Below are positions 22,431-31,238 of a DNA stretch of 64,000 nucleotides, one piece after another. Every line of letters starts with the position of its first letter. Position 1 is the first letter of the stretch. The notes under the pieces were generated by a model, which was not told the origin of the DNA, made no database searches, and saw nothing but the letters and a program-made list of their open reading frames with translations. The stretch spans positions 124,001-188,000 of the forward strand of contig NZ_LAHO01000006.1 of NCBI RefSeq assembly GCF_000987775.1, read 5' to 3'. The DNA is from Arsukibacterium ikkense (lineage in GTDB: Bacteria > Pseudomonadota > Gammaproteobacteria > Enterobacterales > Alteromonadaceae). The position numbers and the translations under genes were made by a program.

Positions 22431-22758
22431 GATCCGGCAACTTGTGAAACGTTTAAAGCGACTGCGGATCTGATTAATATATATAAGATCTATTTAAAGA
22501 TCTTTTTACTACTACTACTATTAAGCAGCGTGTTTTCGGTGGATAAACCTTTATTACAAATGAGGATCAATAGCTTAAATAGGATCAGATCCTGTGATCA
22601 AGGTTGGATCAAGCCTGTTTGAACAGGTGGACAACTTAGCTACTTATACACAGGGTGGACTGATAAATTTTTTATAAAGAGCATAAGTACAGGTTTAACA
22701 CCGGATAAAAGCTTAGTTATGCACATTTATTTTTAGTTGGATGAAACTTTGTTGATAA
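22431..22758. other. oriC: Chromosomal replication origin oriC
   Basis: The 584-bp gap between mnmG and mioC is the standard gammaproteobacterial oriC site. Nine GATC sites fall between 22431 and 22610. Three 13-mer-like repeats start with GATCT at 22467, 22487 and 22499 in an AT-rich stretch. DnaA boxes are TTATACACA (22644-22652), TTATGCACA (22717-22725), GGTGGATAA (22538-22546) and TGTTGATAA (22750-22758), the last two with one mismatch. The layout runs AT-rich unwinding element, then boxes, moving from mnmG to mioC. The rest of the gap to 22947 shows no gene. Confidence 0.92.
22507..22520 (-). promoter_or_regulatory. DnaA-trio-like repeat in the unwinding element
   Basis: TACTACTACTACTA on the plus strand reads as repeated TAG on the minus strand, which resembles the DnaA-trio motif that helps DnaA engage single-stranded DNA. 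It lies between the 13-mers and the DnaA-box-like sequence at 22538, the expected place. Confidence 0.5.
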
Positions 22759-22947
22759 CTTAAGGGTAAGGTGTATTGGCATGTACCGCTATATCACGTG
22801 ATAACGGCATTTTATCAAGTCTTTATCAGCGTATTGTTAAGCAGGCACCAGCTTAGTCGGGTATGGTGGTGCCTGGTTGGTTTTATTGCTGAGGTCAACC
22901 GGGAGCAGTGATTTGTTTAACTGTTCTTCCTGAGATACTTGTGTTTT

Positions 22948-22975
22948 GGCGAGTGGTAATCACTCGCCTTTTTTT
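22948..22975 (+). terminator. Hairpin with T-tract overlapping the mioC stop codon
   Basis: GGCGAGTG (22948-22955) and CACTCGCC (22961-22968) form an 8-bp stem with a 5-nt loop followed by seven T on the plus strand. It would stop transcription leaving oriC toward mioC. The right arm is mioC coding sequence and the stop codon sits at the loop. Confidence 0.65.
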
Positions 22976-23406
22976 ATGCGACCGATTAATTGTGGCAGCC
23001 AACATAGCGCCTGATCTTCCGGCAACGCCTCTGTTAACACATCAATTTCCAGGTTGCTGAGCAGCGGTTCTGCGCCCTGTTGTTGCAATAACTGGCTTAA
23101 CGTTCGCCCTGCCTGACAAAAAGTATCGTAGCTGGAGTCACCTAAAGTGATCACGGCGAAAGAAAGTGTGGTAAGATCACACCGATCTTGTGCTAATTGA
23201 TCCGCAAAGGGTTGAATATTATCAGGCAGATCTCCTGCGCCATAGGTGGATGTGATCACTAACCAGACGTGAGTCGGGTTTAGCTGATCCAAATCGGGTT
23301 GAAGATGAAGCTTAGCTTCATATCCCGCTTGTACCAGTGTTTCAGCAACTTGTTCTGCCACATATTCCGCTGCGCCCATTTGGCTGCCAACGAGGATTTC
23401 TATCAT
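22960..23406 (-). CDS. mioC: Flavodoxin-like protein MioC
   Basis: A 148-residue FMN-binding flavodoxin-fold protein. It starts MIEILVGSQMGAAEYVAEQV, with TSTYGAGDLPDNIQPFADQL and LGDSSYDTFCQAG as flavin-loop motifs. MioC has been linked to biotin synthase electron transfer in E. coli, and its transcription runs into oriC. Position and direction here are the same: it points at oriC from the opposite side to mnmG. It is divergent from deaD. Confidence 0.92.
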   Translation of the reverse strand: MIEILVGSQMGAAEYVAEQVAETLVQAGYEAKLHLQPDLDQLNPTHVWLVITSTYGAGDLPDNIQPFADQLAQDRCDLTTLSFAVITLGDSSYDTFCQAGRTLSQLLQQQGAEPLLSNLEIDVLTEALPEDQALCWLPQLIGRIKKGE

Positions 23407-23567
23407 GGATTCCTCCAGGTGGTAAATGTTTGGCTATACTACTGGAATAAAATCGGGGAAAGCTATGTCTTTTGCCCGCTTTCGTGTTTTTACTGCATTG
23501 CAGGCCAGGTAAAAACAACAATAGCACTTACCAACAAGCCTGCGTGTGATTGAGGTTATAACAACGT

Positions 23568-25376
23568 ATGTCTGAAATTTTGTCTTTTTCCCAGCTAATG
23601 CTGCCGGAACCGCTGGTACGAGCGGTCGCTGAACTTGGTTACGAAACCCCATCGCCTATCCAGGCGGCGGCTATTCCAAAACTATTGGCTGGTGAAGACG
23701 TGTTAGGCCAGGCGCAAACAGGTACCGGTAAAACCGGCGCTTTTGCCCTGCCTTTACTTGCCCGGCTTGACCCGGCGCAAAACGATCCGCAAATTCTGGT
23801 GCTGGCACCTACCCGCGAACTGGCTATTCAGGTAGCCGAAGCTTTTCAAGCTTATGCCCGCTATATGCCGGCATTTCATGTACTGCCGTTATACGGTGGT
23901 CAAAGTTATACCAACCAGCTGAAATCACTGAAACGTGGTTCGCAGGTTATTGTTGGTACTCCAGGCCGTATTCTGGATCACTTAGACCGTGGTACCCTGA
24001 AGCTGGACAAACTTCGCGCCATCGTGCTGGATGAAGCCGATGAAATGCTACGCATGGGTTTTATTGATGACGTGCAAACTATTATGGATGCGACCCCACC
24101 GGGCCGCCAGGTTGCAATGTTCTCGGCGACTATGCCAGCGCAAATTCGCGCTATTGCTCAGAAGCATTTAAAAAATGCGGAAGAAATTAAAATTGCTTCC
24201 AAAACCAGCACCGTTGAGCGGATCTCTCAGCGCTATGTGTTGCTTGATTCCAACCAGAAGCTGGATGCATTAACCCGCTTACTGGAAGGTGAAGAATACG
24301 ATGCCAGCATTGTGTTTGTGCGCACCAAAAGTGCCACTGAGGAAATTGCTGAAAAACTGGGCGCCCGCGGCTATGCCGTAGCCTGTTTAAATGGTGATAT
24401 GAATCAGGCTCACCGCGAGCTAACCATCCGTAAGATGAAAGCCAGTCAATTAGACATTATTGTTGCCACTGACGTAGCTGCCCGTGGTTTGGATGTTGAG
24501 CGGATTAGCTTAGTGGTTAACTATGATATTCCGTACGACAGTGAAGCTTACGTGCACCGCATTGGTCGTACTGGGCGTGCGGGTCGGGAAGGTAAAGCGA
24601 TATTATTCGTATCACCACGTGAACGCCGCTTACTACGTACCATTGAGCATGCAACCAAGCAACCTATTGAGCAAATGTCACTGCCTACCGGCCAAGTGAT
24701 TGAGCAACGCCGGATTGAATCGTTCCGTGAACAACTGGCGCAAACCATCGAAACCCAGAACCTGAATTTTTTCCAGGAGCTGGTAACCGATTGGCGCGAA
24801 AAGCTGGAAACTACCGATGTTGATCTGGCTGCTGCATTGTTATTTCTGGCGCAGAAAAATCAGCCGTTAAACGTGGCCAAGCAATTTCCGGAATTACGCC
24901 AGCCGCATGCGCGGGGCGAGCGGGAAGAGCGACCACGGCGCGAACGTAGTGATCGCCCGGAACGTTCAGCTGACCGTCCGGAGCGCTCAGGCGAACGGCC
25001 AGATCGTGGCCCACGGGTACGCCGCGAAATGAAAGGTGATTACAACAATTACCGGATTGAAGTAGGCAAAGAACATGGCGTACGCGCTGGTGATATCGTG
25101 GGTGCGATTGCCAACGAAGCCAATATCGACAGCCAGTTTATAGGTAACATTAAACTGTTTGATCATTTCAGTACTGTGGAATTACCGGCCAATATTCCGG
25201 CGGAAATTTTCCAGCACCTGAAAAAGGTTTATGTGCGTAAGCAAAAGCTGAATATCAGTATTGATACCGGCAGTACCACTGGTAATGCTGGCCCAGCTGC
25301 GGGTGGCGAAAAACGCAGTGGCCCAGGCCCGCGTCCGGGTGCTGCACCACGGGCACCGCGTAAACCACGAGACTAA
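23568..25376 (+). CDS. deaD: DEAD-box RNA helicase DeaD/CsdA
   Basis: A 602-residue ATP-dependent RNA helicase. Q motif and Walker A AQTGTGKTGAFALPLL, DEADEMLRMGF, SAT, and HRIGRTGRAGREGKAI are all present in the two RecA-like domains (to about 370). A charged Arg/Glu-rich linker leads to a DbpA-type RNA-binding domain (about 480-555), and a Gly/Pro/Arg tail ends the protein. It assists ribosome assembly and RNA turnover, often in the cold. It is divergent from mioC with a 161-bp leader and is followed by a terminator. Confidence 0.95.
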   Translation: MSEILSFSQLMLPEPLVRAVAELGYETPSPIQAAAIPKLLAGEDVLGQAQTGTGKTGAFALPLLARLDPAQNDPQILVLAPTRELAIQVAEAFQAYARYMPAFHVLPLYGGQSYTNQLKSLKRGSQVIVGTPGRILDHLDRGTLKLDKLRAIVLDEADEMLRMGFIDDVQTIMDATPPGRQVAMFSATMPAQIRAIAQKHLKNAEEIKIASKTSTVERISQRYVLLDSNQKLDALTRLLEGEEYDASIVFVRTKSATEEIAEKLGARGYAVACLNGDMNQAHRELTIRKMKASQLDIIVATDVAARGLDVERISLVVNYDIPYDSEAYVHRIGRTGRAGREGKAILFVSPRERRLLRTIEHATKQPIEQMSLPTGQVIEQRRIESFREQLAQTIETQNLNFFQELVTDWREKLETTDVDLAAALLFLAQKNQPLNVAKQFPELRQPHARGEREERPRRERSDRPERSADRPERSGERPDRGPRVRREMKGDYNNYRIEVGKEHGVRAGDIVGAIANEANIDSQFIGNIKLFDHFSTVELPANIPAEIFQHLKKVYVRKQKLNISIDTGSTTGNAGPAAGGEKRSGPGPRPGAAPRAPRKPRD

Positions 25377-25393
25377 CCGTAAGTTGTGATATT

Positions 25394-25419
25394 AAACCCT
25401 GCCCCGGCAGGGTTTTTTT
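25394..25419 (+). terminator. Terminator of deaD
   Basis: A perfect 10-bp stem AAACCCTGCC with GGCAGGGTTT closes a 2-nt core and runs into a T-tract, 17 bp after the deaD stop codon. Confidence 0.85.
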
Positions 25420-25482
25420 ATGGCGGGTGGTTTAAACTTGGCTTAACGTAACCCATTTAGCTTATACAAAAGGCTTAGAATA

Positions 25483-25615
25483 CCCGTTTTGGGCGACACA
25501 GAGTGTCTGAGTCCTGCCGCAGGCAAAGGACGAGTTGCTGTGGCGAGCCAAAGCGGGTGTTGTAAGCCTGTTATCTTAAACAGCCTTGTTGCATGCGTTG
25601 CTTGGACACTCTGTG
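25483..25615. other. Foldable intergenic element of unknown kind
   Basis: CACAGAGTGTC (25497-25507) is the exact inverse of GACACTCTGTG (25605-25615), and the pairing extends inward with wobbles to about 16 bp. Separately CCCGTTTTGG (25483-25492) can pair with CCAAAGCGGG (25548-25557). The two helices cross, so they are alternatives or a pseudoknot. Small hairpins (GACAC-AGA-GTGTC and GTCC...GGAC) lie inside. It could be a non-coding RNA, a regulatory leader of trxC, or a MITE-like repeat. I could not match it to a known riboswitch. Confidence 0.4.
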
Positions 25616-25666
25616 GCAACCAAATCGAGGTTCTAAAGCTGCACTTAACATTTTTGGAGTAGCAAT

Positions 25667-26089
25667 ATGATAGTTGCCTGCCCGTATTGTCATAGCCTTA
25701 ACCGTTTGCCTGCCGATAAACAGGCGCTGGACGGGCGTTGTGGTAAATGCAAACAAGCGCTGTTTTGCGGCGCACCGCTTGAGTTGACCAGTGCTAATTT
25801 TGCCGCTCATGCCAACAAAGCCGAGTTGCCGTTAGTGGTCGATTTTTGGGCCAGCTGGTGCGGCCCTTGTAAAAGCTTTGCGCCGGTATTTAGCCAGGCG
25901 GCCGCTGAGCTGGAACCGCACTTTCGCTTTGGTAAAATTAATACCGAACAGCAGCAACAGCTGGCGGCCCAGTTTGCTATTCGTTCTATTCCTACCTTAA
26001 TGGTGTTTAAACAAGGTAAAATAGTGGCGCAGCAAGCCGGCGCCTTACCCAAACAAGCCTTTTATCAGTGGTTATCTCAACATAAGTAA
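25667..26089 (+). CDS. trxC: Thioredoxin 2 (zinc-binding thioredoxin)
   Basis: A 140-residue cytoplasmic disulfide reductase. An N-terminal zinc finger with Cys5, Cys8, Cys25 and Cys28 precedes the thioredoxin fold with the active site WASWCGPCKS (WCGPC 64-68), and the cis-proline region IRSIPTLMVFKQG. The zinc finger distinguishes TrxC from TrxA. GGAG precedes the ATG. In other bacteria trxC is induced by oxidative stress; here it follows a long structured gap. Confidence 0.95.
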   Translation: MIVACPYCHSLNRLPADKQALDGRCGKCKQALFCGAPLELTSANFAAHANKAELPLVVDFWASWCGPCKSFAPVFSQAAAELEPHFRFGKINTEQQQQLAAQFAIRSIPTLMVFKQGKIVAQQAGALPKQAFYQWLSQHK

Positions 26090-26115
26090 GTAGTTACTTA
26101 CCTTAAGGAGCAAAG

Positions 26116-26607
26116 ATGAACAGCGTTAACTTTACCCTTAACAGTCCGGATATAACAGAAGGCCATTTTATGGCAAAAGCGCAGGAGTTTGATGGCTTTG
26201 GCTGTAATGGCAACAACGTGTCACCCGAGCTGAACTGGCAGGGGGCACCCGCTGGTACTAAAAGTTTTGCATTAACGGTATTTGATCCAGATGCGCCAAC
26301 CAGCTCTGGTTTCTGGCACTGGTTAGTGGCTGATATTCCCGCTGATGCCCATGGCCTGGCGCGCAGTGCAGGCAAAGGCAGTCTGCCGCCAGGCTGTCGC
26401 AGTTTTAAAAATGACTACGGTAGTAAAGACTTTGGCGGCGCCTGCCCACCAGAGGGCCATGGTATGCATCGTTATCAGTTTACTGTCTGGGCGCTACCGG
26501 AAGACACTTTGGCAGTGCCGGATGATGCCAGTGCCGCGGTCGTTAGTTTTATGCTACATGCTAACGCGCTGGGCAAAGCGACCCTGACCGCAACGTACGC
26601 CCGTTAG
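26116..26607 (+). CDS. YbhB/YbcL-type PEBP-family protein
   Basis: A 163-residue protein of the phosphatidylethanolamine-binding (Raf-kinase-inhibitor-like) family. The ligand-pocket motifs FDPDAPTSSGFWHWLVADIP, the GACPPEGHGMHRYQFTVWAL run and the N-terminal SPELNWQGAP are the family pattern. No signal peptide, so it is cytoplasmic like YbhB. Its ligand and role in bacteria are unclear. It follows trxC by 26 bp with AAGGAG before the start and may be co-transcribed. A strong terminator follows. Confidence 0.9.
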   Translation: MNSVNFTLNSPDITEGHFMAKAQEFDGFGCNGNNVSPELNWQGAPAGTKSFALTVFDPDAPTSSGFWHWLVADIPADAHGLARSAGKGSLPPGCRSFKNDYGSKDFGGACPPEGHGMHRYQFTVWALPEDTLAVPDDASAAVVSFMLHANALGKATLTATYAR

Positions 26608-26633
26608 CTATATATAGTTTGCCAACTGAGACT

Positions 26634-26659
26634 AAGGCCGCATACCGCGGCCTTTTTTT
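26634..26659 (+). terminator. Terminator after the PEBP gene
   Basis: AAGGCCGC and GCGGCCTT pair over a 5-nt loop (ATACC) and seven T follow, 27 bp after the stop codon. Confidence 0.85.
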
Positions 26660-26724
26660 CTGGGCTAAGCTGGTTTTTTTACCAATGAGATAGCAGCCTG
26701 AGCAGATTATCGCAAAGTCAGCCT

Positions 26725-27909
26725 GTGCCACAGCGCTATTATGTGTTGCTAGCCGGCTTTTTCAGTCAGTTACTTTGTCTGGGCGTTGCGCGCTTTGCCT
26801 ATACGCCCTTGCTGCCATTAATGCAGCAGCAAACAATGCTGACGGATAGCAGCGGCGGAATGCTGGCGGCCGTTAATTACCTGGGTTATATGGCTGGCGC
26901 ATTACTGGCAGCCAGCCTGAGTGATCTGAGGTTAAAAGATAGCCTGTACCGGCTTGGCTTACTGTTAGCGGTGGTAAGTACTCTGGGTATGGCATTAACT
27001 CAGAATGTCTATCTGTGGTCAGTCTGGCGCTTTGTGGCTGGCCTAAGCAGTGCCGGTTCTATGCTGATTGCCTCTGGCCTGATCATGCACTGGCTGTTAA
27101 GCCACCGGCAACGGGCTGAACTGGGTATTCACTTTGCCGGTCTGGGTTTTGGTATCGCACTTTCGGCTGTGTTGGTAGAGCTGATGCTAAGGCTGCAACT
27201 GGATTGGCGCGCCCAGTGGCAATACCTGGCGATATTTGCGGTGCTGCTGGCTGTGCCGGCCTGGCGCTGGTTGCCCAGGCCCAAGCCGCTTGCGTTAGGT
27301 ACTCAGCCGTTAGGCAGTGATCCGCCACCCGCTAAACGCTTTATCCGGCTAATGTTGGCCAGCTATTTTTGCGCCGGTTACGGTTATGTTATTAGCGCCA
27401 CCTTTATCGTAACCATAGTAGAGCGACTGCCAGGCTTAAGCGGCAGCGGTAATCTGAGTTTTATTGTACTGGGTTTAGCCGCCGCCCCGGCTGTGCTGCT
27501 GTGGGACTTTATCGCCCGCAAAACAGGCTATCTGAAAGCCATTATGCTGGCATTGCTGCTGCAAAGCGTCGCTATTTTACTGCCATTGTGGTTTGGCTCG
27601 CTAACGGCCATATTGTTAAGTGCCGCGCTATTTGGCGCTACCTTTGTTGGCGTGGTGAGTTTAGTGCTAACCATGGCAGGGCGCTTATATCCGAGTAAAC
27701 CAGCCAAATTAATGGGAAAAATGACCCTGGCGTACGGCAGTGCTCAGGTTATTGCCCCTGCATTAACGGGCCATCTGGCAGAAGTAAGTGGCCACTATAC
27801 TCTGGGCCTTTATTTAGCCGCTGGTTTTGTCGGCCTGGGCGCTGTGCTGATAGCGGTGTTGATCCTAACTGACAACACTGCGCAGCGGTTAGATGTGGTT
27901 AATCATTAA
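26725..27909 (+). CDS. MFS transporter, YbfB/YjiJ family
   Basis: A 394-residue permease with about twelve hydrophobic segments. The N-terminal GVARFAYTPLLPLM motif and the NYLGYMAGALLA stretch are typical of the YbfB/YjiJ group of major facilitator transporters, whose substrates are mostly unknown. The start is GTG 26725, without a clear ribosome-binding site, so it may be poorly translated or start slightly elsewhere. It is a single-gene unit convergent with mnmE. Confidence 0.8.
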   Translation: MPQRYYVLLAGFFSQLLCLGVARFAYTPLLPLMQQQTMLTDSSGGMLAAVNYLGYMAGALLAASLSDLRLKDSLYRLGLLLAVVSTLGMALTQNVYLWSVWRFVAGLSSAGSMLIASGLIMHWLLSHRQRAELGIHFAGLGFGIALSAVLVELMLRLQLDWRAQWQYLAIFAVLLAVPAWRWLPRPKPLALGTQPLGSDPPPAKRFIRLMLASYFCAGYGYVISATFIVTIVERLPGLSGSGNLSFIVLGLAAAPAVLLWDFIARKTGYLKAIMLALLLQSVAILLPLWFGSLTAILLSAALFGATFVGVVSLVLTMAGRLYPSKPAKLMGKMTLAYGSAQVIAPALTGHLAEVSGHYTLGLYLAAGFVGLGAVLIAVLILTDNTAQRLDVVNH

Positions 27910-27935
27910 TACCAGCTTCTGTGTTTCTATTGGTA

Positions 27936-27964
27936 GCAGTTATCCGGCTATTCCGGATAACTGC
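27936..27964. terminator. Strong hairpin between convergent genes
   Basis: A perfect 12-bp stem GCAGTTATCCGG with CCGGATAACTGC closes a 5-nt CTATT loop between the MFS gene and mnmE. No T-tract follows on either strand, so it may be a weak or factor-assisted terminator, or an RNA-stabilising hairpin. Confidence 0.5.
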
Positions 27965-28006
27965 ATTCAGCTGCCACACATAAATACTTACAGGGACACA
28001 TTAATA

Positions 28007-29371
28007 TTACTTGCCGATACAAAAGCTCGAGAAAATCCGGCCCAGTAAATCATCACTGCTAAACTCACCGGTGATTTCATTTAAGTGCTGCTGGGTTAGC
28101 CGCAGCTCTTCGGCGAGGATTTCGCCGGCGATATAGCTGTGCAGTTGTTCCTGACCAATCGCCAGGTGCTCGGCTGCGCGGTCCAGTGCGTCTAAATGGC
28201 GGCGGCGGGCCAGAAAGCTGCCCTCGGTGCTGGCGTCAAAGCCGATGCATTGTTTTAAATGCTCGCGCAGTGCATCGATGCCGGCGCCGGTTTTGGCCGA
28301 TAAACGAAACACTGGCGAGTTGCCGCTTTCATCTGGCGTCATGGGCTCGCCGGTTAAATCGGCTTTATTGCGAATAACAGTAACGCCGAGGCTTGCGGGC
28401 AGGCGGTCGATAAAATCTGGCCAGATGTCATGCGGACCAGTGGCGTTGGTGGTGGTGCCATCTACCATAAACAGTACCCGATCGGCCTGGGCAATTTCCT
28501 GCCAGGCGCGCTCAATGCCTATTTGCTCGACCTGGTCGGTGGCTTTGCGCAGGCCGGCGGTGTCGATAATATGCAGTGGCATACCATCGATATGAATATG
28601 CTCGCGCAGAACATCGCGGGTGGTGCCGGCTATTTCGGTAACAATAGCGGCTTCACGCCCGGCTAAGGCATTCAGTAAGCTGGATTTGCCGGCATTAGGC
28701 CGGCCGGCTATCACTACTTTCATGCCTTCGCGCAGAATACTGCCCTGAGCCGCCTGTTTTTTAACCGTAGCCAGGTAGTCGATTATATCGGCTAAATCGG
28801 CCGCCACTTTGCCATCCGATAAAAAATCGATTTCTTCATCGGGAAAGTCGATAGCCGCTTCAACATACATTCGCAGGTAAATCACTTTTTCAACTAACTC
28901 GTGAATACGGCGTGAGAACTCACCCTGCAGCGATTGCATGGCACTGCGGGCGGCCTGCACGCTGCTGGCATCAATTAAGTCTGCTATGGCTTCAGCCTGG
29001 GCTAAGTCGAGCTTATCGTTTAAAAAAGCCCGCTCAGAAAACTCACCAGGGCGGGCGATGCGCACGTTGGGCTCTGCCAGCACCTGCTTTAATAACATAT
29101 CCAGTAGCACCGGGCCGCCATGGCCCTGCAGCTCGAGCACATCTTCGCCGGTAAAAGAATTGGGGCCTGGGAAGTACAGGGCAATGCCCTGATCCAGCAC
29201 GCTGGCCTGGCTATCAAAAAATGGTAAGTACTCGGCACAGCGCGGTTTAGGCAGCTTGTGTAGCATAGCTTGTGCTACTGCTTTGGTATCAGGGCCGGAA
29301 ATGCGGATAATACCGACACCGGCGCGGCCGGGGGCGGTGGCTAAAGCGGCGATGGTGTCGGTGTTAAACAT
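28007..29371 (-). CDS. mnmE: tRNA modification GTPase MnmE
   Basis: A 454-residue GTPase that works with MnmG on U34 of tRNA. An N-terminal tetrahydrofolate-binding domain ([13 protein letters not shown]), a helical domain, the G domain with [20 protein letters not shown] and NKAD, and the C-terminal CIGK with the catalytic cysteine are all present. It is the last gene of the rpmH-rnpA-yidD-yidC-mnmE block. A terminator-like hairpin lies just before it, 15-46 bp upstream, so its expression may depend on read-through or an own promoter. Confidence 0.97.
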   Translation of the reverse strand: MFNTDTIAALATAPGRAGVGIIRISGPDTKAVAQAMLHKLPKPRCAEYLPFFDSQASVLDQGIALYFPGPNSFTGEDVLELQGHGGPVLLDMLLKQVLAEPNVRIARPGEFSERAFLNDKLDLAQAEAIADLIDASSVQAARSAMQSLQGEFSRRIHELVEKVIYLRMYVEAAIDFPDEEIDFLSDGKVAADLADIIDYLATVKKQAAQGSILREGMKVVIAGRPNAGKSSLLNALAGREAAIVTEIAGTTRDVLREHIHIDGMPLHIIDTAGLRKATDQVEQIGIERAWQEIAQADRVLFMVDGTTTNATGPHDIWPDFIDRLPASLGVTVIRNKADLTGEPMTPDESGNSPVFRLSAKTGAGIDALREHLKQCIGFDASTEGSFLARRRHLDALDRAAEHLAIGQEQLHSYIAGEILAEELRLTQQHLNEITGEFSSDDLLGRIFSSFCIGK

Positions 29372-29385
29372 AGTTGCCTCTTAAT

Positions 29386-29417
29386 GGAAAAAGCCTGTCG
29401 CATGATGCGGACAGGCT
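29386..29417 (-). terminator. Terminator-like hairpin upstream of mnmE
   Basis: On the minus strand AGCCTGTC and GACAGGCT pair with an inner GCAT/ATGC, followed by TTTTTCC. It would end the yidC transcript but lies only 15 bp before the mnmE start, so it may act as an attenuator of mnmE. Confidence 0.6.
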
Positions 29418-29419
29418 AA

Positions 29420-29570
29420 TTTTTACATATGGCCAGAGCCGGGAAATTCCTGCTTCGCCGTCTTCGACAGCACCTCGCTGCTTTTATAAACAACGGGGCT
29501 GCCTCAGCCTGCGCGGCTTCCCTGCCGCTGCTACGCAGGAACACCCGACTCCAGCCTGTCGGTATTGTCG
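29420..29570. repeat. GC-rich intergenic repeat-like stretch between yidC and mnmE
   Basis: About 150 bp without a gene. It holds repeated CTGC/GCAG words and a hairpin CCTGCG (29508-29513) with CGCAGG (29534-29539). The style resembles dispersed intergenic repeats I recall from alteromonads, but only one copy is visible here and I cannot confirm the family. Confidence 0.25.
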
Positions 29571-31235
29571 TCAGGCTTTCTTAGTATGCAAACCTTTCTT
29601 TTCCATACCTTTGTAGATATACAGCATCTGCGCCAGCGAAATCAGGTTACTGACAAACCAGTACAATACCAGACCACTTGGGAACCAGAGGAAGAAGATA
29701 GAGAATGCGACTGGCATCCACATCATAATTTTCTGTTGCAGTGGGTCGGTTACCTGCATTGGCGTTAGTTTTTGCATAGCGAACATGCTTAAACCAAATA
29801 ACACAGGCAGAATGTACAGCGGATCTTTGGCTGATAAGTCGGTGATCCACAGCATAAAGGGGGCGTGGCGTAATTCAACGCTTTCAACGAATACCCAGTA
29901 TAACGCCAGGAAAATTGGCATTTGCACCAGCATAGGTAAACAGCCACCCATAGGGTTAACCTTTTCCTTGCGGTACAGTTCCATCATTGCCGGGCCCATT
30001 TTCTGCCGGTCGTCTTTGTAGCGGGCTTGCAGTTCTTCAATTTTTGGCTTTAAGTTACGCATCTTGGCCATCGATTCATACTGAATTTTGGTCAGCGGAT
30101 ACATCACACCTTTGACAATAACGGTGATCAGAATAATTGCCAGCCCCCAGTTCACCACAAAGCCCTGAATGGTGGTCAGTAGCCAGAATAACGGTTGCGA
30201 GATAAAAAACAGGAAGCCGTAGTCGACCGTTAAATCCAGGCCATCGGCCAATTCAGCTAACTTATCCTGTTGCTTCGGGCCGGCATAGAAGGTACTGCTG
30301 ATCACGGTGCTTTCACCCGGTTGCAGCTCTATTACTTCACTGCGGCTGCCGATAACTCCTTTACTGCCGGCAACCATACTGTATAAGCGCTGTGGTTGGG
30401 TTTGATCCGGTATCCAGGCGGCAACAAAGTAATGTTCCAGCATGGCAACCCAACCGCCAATGCTGTTCACGGCCAGGTTTCTCTTGGCCATATCGCCAAA
30501 GTCATATTTTTCGTAACGGTCTTCGTTAGTGCCGTAAGCTGCACCACGGTAGATAGGCATCATCATGCTGCTGCTTTCACCGTTATCAATATTTTGCACC
30601 AGGTGCTGATACGGCTGAATGCGCTTACTGACGTCACTGTGGTTTTGCACTGAATATTCTACCCGGACATCATATCTGCCGCGGCTGAAAATATAGCGCT
30701 TTTCAATTTGCAGGCCATTAAAATGGGTAACCAGCGGCACGATTAACTGATCTTCGCCATCGGCCAGAGTATATTGCTGCTGGCTAAACTGATAAGGCTG
30801 GCGGCTATTGGCCTGATCATCCGGGCCATCGGCACCAATTAAGCCCGATTGCGCGGTATATTCAAAACCCGCTAACCGGCGCATTAACACGTAAGGCAGC
30901 TCACTGTCTTTGGTTAATTCGTATTCAGGTAAGGTCAGGCCAACAATATCGCCACGACTGGTATCAATTTCAACCGTCAATACGTCGGTGGCAATTCTTA
31001 CCAGCTGAGCCGAAGGGGTCGCGGTGGCACTAACCTGGCTGGGTGCATCGTCACCGGCCAGCCTGATATCGCCATCGTTGCTGGTGATGCTGCCGCCAGG
31101 CACAATAACTTGCCCTTGCTCAGCGGTGGTGGGAGCGACACTTGGCTTTGGGCCGTAATCTTTTTGCCATTCCTGCCAGAGGAAAAAACTGACGATTGCC
31201 AGGGCAATTACTAAAAAACTGCGTTGTGAATCCAT
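29571..31235 (-). CDS. yidC: Membrane protein insertase YidC
   Basis: A 554-residue inner-membrane insertase. The N-terminal signal-anchor (MDSQRSFLVIALAIVSFFLW) is followed by a large periplasmic beta-domain to about residue 320, then the conserved core of five hydrophobic segments with MGGCLPMLVQMPIFLALYWV and a hydrophilic groove region. It inserts proteins with and without SecYEG; F-ATPase c subunit is a classic substrate. It lies 3 bp after yidD. Confidence 0.97.
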   Translation of the reverse strand: MDSQRSFLVIALAIVSFFLWQEWQKDYGPKPSVAPTTAEQGQVIVPGGSITSNDGDIRLAGDDAPSQVSATATPSAQLVRIATDVLTVEIDTSRGDIVGLTLPEYELTKDSELPYVLMRRLAGFEYTAQSGLIGADGPDDQANSRQPYQFSQQQYTLADGEDQLIVPLVTHFNGLQIEKRYIFSRGRYDVRVEYSVQNHSDVSKRIQPYQHLVQNIDNGESSSMMMPIYRGAAYGTNEDRYEKYDFGDMAKRNLAVNSIGGWVAMLEHYFVAAWIPDQTQPQRLYSMVAGSKGVIGSRSEVIELQPGESTVISSTFYAGPKQQDKLAELADGLDLTVDYGFLFFISQPLFWLLTTIQGFVVNWGLAIILITVIVKGVMYPLTKIQYESMAKMRNLKPKIEELQARYKDDRQKMGPAMMELYRKEKVNPMGGCLPMLVQMPIFLALYWVFVESVELRHAPFMLWITDLSAKDPLYILPVLFGLSMFAMQKLTPMQVTDPLQQKIMMWMPVAFSIFFLWFPSGLVLYWFVSNLISLAQMLYIYKGMEKKGLHTKKA

Positions 31236-31238
31236 GGG

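Noticed and set aside
22792..22803. CACGTG palindrome near oriC as a parS site
   Set aside because: The flanks are ATAT and ATAA rather than the TGTTN and NAACA arms of parS.
25483..25615. Known riboswitch such as c-di-GMP-I, cobalamin or FMN
   Set aside because: I looked for the conserved core motifs of these classes and did not find them in order.
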